Shown here: positions 4,905 through 10,734 of the stretch, one piece after another
Numbering within the stretch: position 1 is the first letter of the stretch
How the letters are laid out: each line of letters starts with the position of its first letter
Program-made: the position numbers and the translations under genes
Notes under the pieces: model-generated
Told to the model about the DNA's origin: nothing
The model's input: the letters and a program-made list of their open reading frames with translations, nothing else
Database searches by the model: none
Source of the DNA: Desulfobacteraceae bacterium
Lineage (GTDB): Bacteria; Desulfobacterota; DSM-4660; Desulfatiglandales; Desulfatiglandaceae
DNA: 10,734 bases
Direction of reading: 5' to 3'
Assembly: GCA_030611815.1 (NCBI GenBank)
Contig: JAUWPC010000098.1
Location: forward strand, 1-10,734

Positions 4905-7487
4905 ATGAAGAATAACAAAAAAAAACGTAAGACAATGATGGCCGATTTTCTCAAAAACGTAAAGCTGTCGCGCCGGACTTTTGTAAAGGCTTCTGTAACA
5001 ACCGGAGCGGCAGTCGTTTTTTCAAACGGCCTGAAACTGGAAATGAAGGCGCTTGCTGCAGGGACCGCTTCTTCAATAGAAGGGATGGGTAAGTGGATGC
5101 CGGCAACCTGCCAGGGATGTACATCCTGGTGTTCGTTACAGGTGTATATAATCGATGGGCGGGCTGTAAAAGTCAGGGGGAATCCCCACTCAAAGGTGAA
5201 TGTCGGTGCCTGTTGTCCCCGCTCACATCTGGGGTTGCAGCAACTCTATGATCCGGACAGGTTAAAGGTTCCCATGAAACGCACAAATCCCAAAAAAGGG
5301 CGCCATGAGGATCCTAAGTTTGTTCCGATTTCATGGGACGAGGCCTTGAACACCATTGCCGATAAAATCATGGAGTTGCGCAAAAATAACGAAACCCACA
5401 AATACATGCTCATGCGGGGAAGATACAGTTATATGAGGGATATTATATATGACCGCATGACCAAAATCATCGGTTCACCAAACAATATTTCACATAGTGC
5501 GCTATGCGCCGAAGCTGAAAAGTTTGGTTCCTTCTACACCGAAGGCTACTGGGGCTACCGTCAGTACGATGTAACGAATGCCCGTTATATCCTGCTTTGG
5601 GGCGCCGATCCGCTATCGGCCAACCGTCAGGTTTCATATTACTCAAAAGTGTGGGGGGATGCGGTTGATCGGGCGACCATTGCGATCGTTGAACCTCGCC
5701 TTTCGGCAACCGCAACCAAGGCAGACGAATGGATGCCGATTAAACCGGGACATGACGGTGCGCTCGCAGTCGCTATAGCGCATGTTCTGCTGACAAAGGG
5801 GCTCTGGTTCAAACCGTTCGTGGGGGATTTTGCTGACGGGCTAAACCGGTTCGTTCCGGGGCAGATGGTGGATGAAGAAACTTTTGAGGAAATTCATACA
5901 TACGGTGTCGTAAAATGGTGGAACCATGAATTGAAGGACAAGACACCGGAATGGGCGGCCAAGATAACGGGGCTGGATGCGGCTCAGATAAAGCGGGTTG
6001 CTACCGATTACGGCAAAGCGGCACCACATGCAATTTCATGGCTTGGCGGCGGACCCAGCATGCAGGTTCGGGGGGGCTTTACCGGTATGGCGGTACATGC
6101 CTTGAACGGAATCGTGGGTGCGGTGGATAACGAAGGCGGCACCCTCCTGGCCAACAAAGAATATACTGGTAAATTTCCTAAACCTGACAACTTCATTGAC
6201 GACATTGCTAAAAAAGGAAAAAAGCAAAAAAAGATCGATCAGCGTGGTCGACTCCAGTTTCCATGTATCAAAAAGGGGAAACCCGGCAGTGCTGTCCTCA
6301 CCAACAATTCCGCAGACGGTATCATCAAAGAAGACCCTTATGACATTAAGGTTGCAATCGCTTACATGAATAATTTCGCATTTTCCGCTCCTCAGCCGGA
6401 ACGATGGGAGCAGGCATTATCCAAAATACCGTTTTTGACGCATATTACCACCAATGCGTCCGAGTTTTCCTGGTTTGCCGACATTCTTCTGCCTGACAGT
6501 CACCACATGTTTGAAAAATGGGGATATGTCAAATCCCATGCCAACGGCTATCGTCATGTAACCTTGATGCAGCCGATCGTGAAGCAAACGTATGATTACA
6601 AAACAGATGAAACAGAAATCCCCTGGTTGATTGCTGAAAAGCTGGCGAAACGGGGCTTTGATAATCTGTTTAGACATTTCAAAGAATACAAGGATCCCGC
6701 AACCGGCGAAGCTCCGAAAAACGAAAAAGAATTTGCCCTGTATTCGCTGAAATATGCGACACAGAATCTTTGGGATCCGGCCAAATATAAGGGAGGAGAT
6801 AAATTTAAGGGCTGGGAAGATTTTGCAAAGACGGGTGTTTGGAATTCAAATCCATACCCCTTTCGGAAACGATGGGGCAAAATGAAAACCAAGACCAAAA
6901 AATTCGAGTTCTACAGTGAAACCCTGAAGGCCGCTCTTGGAAAACATGCTGAAAATCATGGCGTGACCATAAATGAAGTAATGAAGGCCACCAATTATCT
7001 GGCAAGAGGCGAGATGGCTTTCATCCCCCATTATGAAGAACCTTTTATACTGGGAGATGAAAGAAATTATCCCTTCGTGCACGTGGATCACAAGTCGCGG
7101 TTAAACCGGGAAGGGCGTTCGGCCAACTGTACCTGGTATTATGATTTTAAAGATATCGATCCCGGTGATGAAGCCTGGGATGATGTCGCCAAGATCAATC
7201 CGGTCGATGCGAGACCCTTGGGTATTAAATCGGGGGATCCAATCAAATTGGTTTCTCCCACCGGCAGCCTGTCTTGTACCGCTAAACTCTGGGAAGGTGT
7301 GCGCCCCGGAACGGTTGCCAAATGTTATGGTCAAGGGCATTGGGCCTACGGACGGCTGGCTTCCAAGGATTTTGGCAAGGTACCCCGAGGCGGGAACAAT
7401 AATGACATTATCCCCGCGCAGTACGAAGCGTTAAGCGGAAGTTCAGCTTATTATGGCGTAACACGGGTGAGGGTTGAAAAGGTATAA
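4905..7487 (+). CDS. arrA: Molybdopterin catalytic subunit, ArrA-like respiratory arsenate reductase
   Basis: This 860-residue DMSO-reductase-family protein has a twin-arginine signal (S22-R-R-T-F-V-K28) for export as a folded, cofactor-loaded enzyme. A [4Fe-4S] site follows: C69-x2-C72-x3-C76, then C103 or C104. The Mo ligand should be C201. Relative to C201, R173-Y174, H197, K206 and Y218 fall at the same offsets as R165, Y166, H189, K198 and Y210 around C193 in Shewanella ArrA, as I recall that structure. The R171-G-R-Y174 motif is the reported ArrA hallmark, whereas the arsenite oxidase ArxA has a GRGWG-type motif there. Length fits ArrA (about 850). Expected role: periplasmic reduction of arsenate to arsenite with quinol electrons. 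The ATG at 4905 follows CGGAGGT (4895-4901); an A9 run at 4917-4925 lies within codons 5-7, and ATG-ATG at 4935-4940 could restart translation. Antimonate, selenate or selenite reductase relatives remain possible. Confidence 0.8.
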   Translation: MKNNKKKRKTMMADFLKNVKLSRRTFVKASVTTGAAVVFSNGLKLEMKALAAGTASSIEGMGKWMPATCQGCTSWCSLQVYIIDGRAVKVRGNPHSKVNVGACCPRSHLGLQQLYDPDRLKVPMKRTNPKKGRHEDPKFVPISWDEALNTIADKIMELRKNNETHKYMLMRGRYSYMRDIIYDRMTKIIGSPNNISHSALCAEAEKFGSFYTEGYWGYRQYDVTNARYILLWGADPLSANRQVSYYSKVWGDAVDRATIAIVEPRLSATATKADEWMPIKPGHDGALAVAIAHVLLTKGLWFKPFVGDFADGLNRFVPGQMVDEETFEEIHTYGVVKWWNHELKDKTPEWAAKITGLDAAQIKRVATDYGKAAPHAISWLGGGPSMQVRGGFTGMAVHALNGIVGAVDNEGGTLLANKEYTGKFPKPDNFIDDIAKKGKKQKKIDQRGRLQFPCIKKGKPGSAVLTNNSADGIIKEDPYDIKVAIAYMNNFAFSAPQPERWEQALSKIPFLTHITTNASEFSWFADILLPDSHHMFEKWGYVKSHANGYRHVTLMQPIVKQTYDYKTDETEIPWLIAEKLAKRGFDNLFRHFKEYKDPATGEAPKNEKEFALYSLKYATQNLWDPAKYKGGDKFKGWEDFAKTGVWNSNPYPFRKRWGKMKTKTKKFEFYSETLKAALGKHAENHGVTINEVMKATNYLARGEMAFIPHYEEPFILGDERNYPFVHVDHKSRLNREGRSANCTWYYDFKDIDPGDEAWDDVAKINPVDARPLGIKSGDPIKLVSPTGSLSCTAKLWEGVRPGTVAKCYGQGHWAYGRLASKDFGKVPRGGNNNDIIPAQYEALSGSSAYYGVTRVRVEKV

Positions 7488-7498
7488 GGAGGTAAAAA

Positions 7499-8224
7499 AT
7501 GTCAAGATATGCAATGGTTATTGATCTGCAGCGCTGTACTGGCTGTAGCTCTTGCAGCATTTCCTGTAAAAACGAAAATAATGTATCGGACGGTATTTAC
7601 TGGTCCGGCAAAATAACCGAGACGTCCGGAACTTTTCCAAATGTTCGATTCCATTATATCCCAACACTCTGCAATCACTGTGAGGATGCTCCCTGTGTAA
7701 GGGGCTGTCCGACGCGTGCTATGCACAAACTCGACAACGGCATTACCATGCATAATCCCAAAAAGTGCATCGGGTGCAGATATTGTATGATCAATTGTCC
7801 GTATGGCGTGATCTATTTCAACTGGAGCAACCCGCACGAATTCTGGAGGGATAAACGCGTATTGATAAAAGGAGGCACTTCATCTCCGGCGGAAGAAACT
7901 CGTAAGGTGGGTGGAAAGGAAATTCCATATTATAACCCGGAGAGGGAAGCAACGCTTAGCGGTATCCGTGCCAAAGGGGTCGTGGAAAAATGCACTTTTT
8001 GTGATCATCGGATCAAAAAAGGGAAACTGCCGCGATGTGTTGATGCCTGTCCGGCAGATGCAAGAATATTTGGAGATCTTGATGACCCCAAGAGTCAGAT
8101 AAACAAACTGATTGGAAAATTCAGGCCATTTCGACTGAAAGAATCGCTGGGAACCAAACCCGGTGTATTTTACATTAGAGATTTTAGTTCGGCCGCTTAT
8201 CCACGAACGAAAGGAGGCATATAA
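7499..8224 (+). CDS. arrB: Four-cluster ferredoxin-like electron-transfer subunit (ArrB/PsrB type)
   Basis: This 241-residue iron-sulfur subunit has sixteen cysteines in four groups: C13/16/19/23, C58/61/66/70, C90/93/96/100 and C165/168/180/184. This is the standard four [4Fe-4S] layout of DmsB, PsrB and ArrB. It would carry electrons from the membrane subunit to the catalytic subunit. It has no signal peptide, so it is probably exported as a complex on the catalytic subunit's Tat signal, as is usual for this family. It starts 11 bp after the arrA stop with AAGGAGGT at 7486-7493. Family membership is secure; the arrB symbol depends on the arrA call. Confidence 0.85.
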   Translation: MSRYAMVIDLQRCTGCSSCSISCKNENNVSDGIYWSGKITETSGTFPNVRFHYIPTLCNHCEDAPCVRGCPTRAMHKLDNGITMHNPKKCIGCRYCMINCPYGVIYFNWSNPHEFWRDKRVLIKGGTSSPAEETRKVGGKEIPYYNPEREATLSGIRAKGVVEKCTFCDHRIKKGKLPRCVDACPADARIFGDLDDPKSQINKLIGKFRPFRLKESLGTKPGVFYIRDFSSAAYPRTKGGI

Positions 8225-9328
8225 ATGAAATTACGAATATGGATCGGACTGCTTGGCCTCGGCATCCTGTTAGGTTTGATGACCGTATACAGGGTATACA
8301 CCGCCGGGTTTGTGGTTTATGCAAAAACAGATGTGCTGGTATGGACCCTGCCTTTGGGCGCATATATCTTTTTTTCTCTGACCAGTTCAGGACTGGCATT
8401 CGTTTCCTCGATCCCTATCGTTTTCGGCGTTAAACGGTACGAGACGATCGAAAAGCGTACCATATTCCTGGAATTCGCGGTTCTCATGGGATCCTTTGTG
8501 TGTCTAATTCTCCACCTTGGATCACCGCTAAAAGTAATCTATCTCATGCTTTCACCAAACTTGGCCTCACCGTTGTGGTGGCTGGCCACACTCTATACCA
8601 TCTATCTGGTTATAATTGTGAGTGCGTTCTGGCGAATACATACGGCCCGCACCAGTAAAGTTCTCGGTGTTCTTGTCTTTCTGATCGCAATTGCCACTTC
8701 GACAACCCTTGGCTGGTTGATGGGAATGACCGATGCACGACCGACCTTAAACGCGTCATTTTTTACCATGTATTTTCCGCTCACGGCTTTTATAAGTGGT
8801 CTGGCCGCAATGCTTCTCTTCAGTTTGCTAACCGCCTATTTCTCAAATCGGGAAATAACGCAAGAAAAGAACGCCTTGTACAATGAACTTGCCAGAATGC
8901 TGGGCATTGCAGCAGGCCTTGTTTTGATCCTTTTTCTGTGGAGATCGATCATTGGCGGAATTTCTTCAACTGCCGAAGGATACCTTGCGTTCAAACATAT
9001 TATCGGGTCTATACCTTACAATATCGAACTCTGGTTAGGTTTGTTCATTCCATCGATTTTGATGCTGATACCATCGATACGTGTAACCGTCTGGGGGAAA
9101 GTTACCGCCGGTGCTTTACTACTCATTGGTATGTTTGCCGGCCGGCTCGAGTTCGTATTGAGTGGCGTGGTCAGGCCGTTAGGTCAGATGGCTGAAGGAC
9201 GTCCGGAATTTGTCAGTTATATGCCGACCATTTCGGAGATTTTGGTCGTTGTATTCGGGTTATCGATAATGTTGCTTATTTACACGCTTGGAGATCGGTT
9301 TTTAAAGCTGGAACAAGTGCCGGAATAA
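8225..9328 (+). CDS. arrC: NrfD/PsrC-type quinol-oxidising membrane subunit
   Basis: This 367-residue integral membrane protein has about ten hydrophobic segments (roughly 5-22, 37-66, 79-98, 116-136, 144-165, 178-205, 226-243, 262-282, 289-310 and 333-353). The H97-L-G-S-P101 and S115-P-L-W-W119 stretches resemble the conserved quinone-site region of NrfD/PsrC proteins. It should anchor the reductase to the membrane and take electrons from menaquinol. The ATG directly abuts the arrB stop codon with no gap, and its ribosome site AAGGAGG (8211-8217) lies inside arrB, so translation is coupled and equal amounts of B and C are expected. NrfD subunits are found with some, but not all, ArrAB pairs; Shewanella uses CymA instead. 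Confidence 0.85.
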   Translation: MKLRIWIGLLGLGILLGLMTVYRVYTAGFVVYAKTDVLVWTLPLGAYIFFSLTSSGLAFVSSIPIVFGVKRYETIEKRTIFLEFAVLMGSFVCLILHLGSPLKVIYLMLSPNLASPLWWLATLYTIYLVIIVSAFWRIHTARTSKVLGVLVFLIAIATSTTLGWLMGMTDARPTLNASFFTMYFPLTAFISGLAAMLLFSLLTAYFSNREITQEKNALYNELARMLGIAAGLVLILFLWRSIIGGISSTAEGYLAFKHIIGSIPYNIELWLGLFIPSILMLIPSIRVTVWGKVTAGALLLIGMFAGRLEFVLSGVVRPLGQMAEGRPEFVSYMPTISEILVVVFGLSIMLLIYTLGDRFLKLEQVPE

Positions 9329-9360
9329 ATACGAATTAAAGCAATTTGCGGCCTTGGTAC

Positions 9361-9407
9361 TGTCCCTGTAACGGCCTTTCCCCCGGGGGAAAGGAGGGAC
9401 AACCGTT
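9361..9407 (+). promoter_or_regulatory. Strong structured element between arrC and arrD
   Basis: A perfect 20-bp palindrome spans 9375-9394 (CCTTTCCCCC then GGGGGAAAGG). Around it TGTCCCT (9361-9367) pairs with AGGGACA (9395-9401), directly stacked on the 3' side with a 7-nt bulge on the 5' side. The bulge contains AACGG (9370-9374), which can pair with CCGTT (9403-9407), giving an A-B-hairpin-A'-B' order that allows a pseudoknot or two alternative folds. No T run follows, so it is not a classical terminator. An orphan AAAGGAGG at 9390-9397 has no start codon at usable distance. A role in mRNA stability, attenuation or lowering chaperone dosage is inference. Confidence 0.7.
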
Positions 9408-9443
9408 CAATCGGACCAAAATAGAGTAATAGGATAAAAACTG

Positions 9444-10115
9444 ATGGATGTTGATAAACTGCTCACGCAGGAATTCGCACGAAGGGATGCATATAAGGGA
9501 CTATCGGACTGTTACAAGCTGCCCGAAGAAGAACTGATAAACACACTTGAAGGGCTGGAACGGGTTTTTGAAACACTTGGGTCTGAAGCGCGTTCCCATA
9601 TTGCTCTTGTACGCAGTGAAATCAAGGGGCGTGAAGACGTCGATGATTTGAAAGTCGATTATGCCCGACTGTTTGTCGGACCGTACAACTTGCTGGCCCC
9701 GCCTTATGGATCGGTTTACCTGGAAGGCGAACGAAAGGTCATGGGCGATTCGACAATGGATATACAAAAAAGGTATGCCGAGGTTGGCCTGACCACCGCG
9801 GAATTTTTCAAAGAAATCCCTGACCATATTCGGGCAGAACTCGAATTTATGTATTTTTTGATTTTTAAAGAGATCGAAGCCATTCAGGAAGGATCGTTTG
9901 AAAACGTCTCCGGTTTTTTACTTAAACAAAGGTCATTTCTTCAAGACCACCTTGCTATCTGGGTTAAAGGCCTGGCACAAAACATCGAGGTACATTCTCA
10001 AAAAAACTTTTACCGTGGTGTGGCGATGGCAACTCGCATCTTTATAAGTGAGGATTTTTCTGAAATCGCTGAACTGGACATTTCAGAGCCAACAGCTGCT
10101 GTAAGCCTGGGGTGA
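9444..10115 (+). CDS. arrD: TorD/DmsD-family molybdoenzyme maturation chaperone
   Basis: This 223-residue cytoplasmic chaperone is of the TorD/DmsD/NarJ superfamily. Signature blocks are D72-Y-A-R-L-F-V-G-P80, P126-D-H-I-R-A-E-L-E-F-M136, and F165-L-Q-D-H-L-A-I-W173. Such proteins bind the Tat signal and apo-form of their partner Mo enzyme and hold back export until the cofactor is inserted; here the partner would be the ArrA-like subunit. The start at 9444 has only a weak ribosome site (AGGA, 9431-9434) and follows a 115-bp gap holding a strong RNA structure, so it is probably expressed less than arrABC. The protein ends with a short variable tail. Confidence 0.85.
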   Translation: MDVDKLLTQEFARRDAYKGLSDCYKLPEEELINTLEGLERVFETLGSEARSHIALVRSEIKGREDVDDLKVDYARLFVGPYNLLAPPYGSVYLEGERKVMGDSTMDIQKRYAEVGLTTAEFFKEIPDHIRAELEFMYFLIFKEIEAIQEGSFENVSGFLLKQRSFLQDHLAIWVKGLAQNIEVHSQKNFYRGVAMATRIFISEDFSEIAELDISEPTAAVSLG

Positions 10116-10178
10116 TCCGTTTGAAGAAAAATTCGAAGACTGCCTATGGTCATCTTTATATGTGTGGAAAATTGGGTA

Positions 10179-10364
10179 ATGAAATCGTTTGAAATGTTAT
10201 TAGAAGGATTTATTTATGTACACGGCCACCTTTGTCCGCGGCAGGTGGTCGGGGTCCGCCATGGCCATGTTGCGGTGCCGCCTGATCGGGTTGGTTGAGC
10301 CGTCCCTAAAAGACCAAATAAAAAACTGATTGTGTGCCAAGGAGGTATTTGCCATAAGGCGTTA
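10179..10364 (+). pseudogene. Frameshifted FmdE-family gene remnant
   Basis: From ATG 10179 the frame reads M-K-S-F-E-M-L-L-E, then V-H-G-H-L-C-P-R-Q-V-V-G-V-R, which fits the FmdE-family N-terminal signature HGH-x-CPG-x3-G-x-R. It then stops at 10296-10298. Reading on after one extra C at 10260 gives M-A-M-L-R-C-R-L-I-G-L, the expected family continuation, up to a stop at 10327-10329. Dropping back one base at the A6 run 10320-10325 gives K-K-L-I-V, also as expected; similarity then fades. So there are two compensating single-base indels plus a Gly-to-Arg change in the CPG motif. FmdE-like proteins often accompany molybdenum or tungsten enzymes. Sequencing error in homopolymers is an alternative for the indels. 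The corrected frame would run to 10508. Confidence 0.6.
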
Positions 10365-10484
10365 AAGATAATTCCTTCCAAAGATCCCATCACTCAAGAC
10401 GCGGTCTACACGTTCATGAGACCTTTGAAAAACGTTCAACTGCCTTCCCTAATTTGCTTACCTATGTACTGTGGGGGAAATTGG

Positions 10485-10522
10485 TGTACAGATTACGTAC
10501 ACAGATAACTATCTGTTTTCAC
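10485..10522. repeat. Downstream copy of the 39-bp imperfect repeat
   Basis: This partner of 3861-3899 matches it at 30 of 39 columns with one gap. It is the copy containing the GTGTAC/GTACAC dyad and the small terminator-like hairpin. Confidence 0.35.
10501..10520 (+). terminator. Weak terminator candidate after the operon
   Basis: ACAGAT (10501-10506) pairs with ATCTGT (10511-10516) over a 4-nt loop, followed by TTTC. The stem is short and AT-rich, so any termination would be inefficient. No stronger candidate was seen between the arrD stop and the end of the window. Confidence 0.3.
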
Positions 10523-10734
10523 TGAACAATCAAAGTGCGCCAAGCCATCATGTCCATAAGGCATACATATGGGTGAGAGCCCTTGACCTACCTCAAATAC
10601 TAAGAGTAGACCATCCAAACTTTATTTTGGTTAACATATCCTTTATGGCCTATTGTCATTTTTAGACTTATTCCAGCCAGTTAAGTCATCAGCCCCTTGA
10701 ACGATCAAGGAACCTCATTCAAGCCCTATGCCAA

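Larger units (their letters stand above)
10366..10734. other. Downstream region without a recognisable gene
   Basis: The only open frames here are short (a 64-codon frame at 10471-10665) and resemble no family. Structural marks are GTGTAC (10484-10489) with GTACAC (10497-10502), a small hairpin at 10501-10516, and CCTTGA (10695-10700) with TCAAGG (10705-10710). The first part may continue the decayed FmdE frame up to 10508. Confidence 0.5.

Noticed and set aside
10471..10665. 64-codon plus-strand frame
   Set aside because: No family resemblance, no ribosome site, and overlaps repeat and hairpin sequence.
1..10734. CRISPR array, tRNA, rRNA or transposase
   Set aside because: No regularly spaced repeats, cloverleaf-like segments, rRNA stretches or transposase motifs were seen on either strand.

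Overview
The window carries a respiratory molybdoenzyme operon together with its own sensory and regulatory genes. All recognisable genes lie on the + strand. Moderate GC content, sigma-54 control, the style of the lone receiver protein and the anaerobic oxyanion-respiration cargo suggest an anaerobic Gram-negative bacterium, most likely Desulfobacterota (former Deltaproteobacteria). No taxonomic marker gene is present, so this is inference.

Layout. Bases 1-402 hold no convincing gene, but contain an 11-bp inverted repeat and a candidate sigma-70 promoter. Next come two overlapping genes: a PhnD/AioX/ArxX-like periplasmic binding lipoprotein (403-1389), and a membrane-anchored activator of sigma-54 RNA polymerase with TM-periplasmic-TM-HAMP-GAF-AAA+-Fis architecture (1370-3580). 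Bases 3581-4218 are non-coding: a possible gene remnant sharing a 30-bp near-repeat with the activator gene, a terminator-like hairpin, and a clear -24/-12 sigma-54 promoter (4121-4135). Downstream lie a lone receiver-domain protein (4219-4617), a 65-aa one-TM protein (4614-4811) and a four-gene respiratory module: Tat-exported molybdopterin catalytic subunit (4905-7487), four-cluster ferredoxin subunit (7499-8224), NrfD/PsrC membrane subunit (8225-9328) and TorD-like chaperone (9444-10115). The catalytic subunit carries the RGRY motif and the residue spacing I recall for respiratory arsenate reductase ArrA, so the module is read as arrABCD. A structured spacer separates arrC from arrD. After arrD lies a broken FmdE-family gene, then about 370 bases without a recognisable gene.

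How it probably works. The lipoprotein binds an oxyanion (arsenite or arsenate is the leading guess) and signals through the activator's short periplasmic domain. The membrane-tethered AAA+ domain then opens the sigma-54 promoter at 4121-4135, about 540 bp downstream of its own gene. This would express the receiver, the small membrane protein and the reductase. In the reductase, quinol oxidised at ArrC sends electrons through the ArrB clusters to the Mo site of ArrA. ArrD would help Mo-cofactor loading and Tat export. The most distinctive feature is that a two-gene lipoprotein plus transmembrane sigma-54 activator stands where three-gene systems (binding protein, histidine kinase, response regulator, such as ArxXSR or AioXSR) usually stand. 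The window's only receiver protein has neither a kinase nor an output domain.
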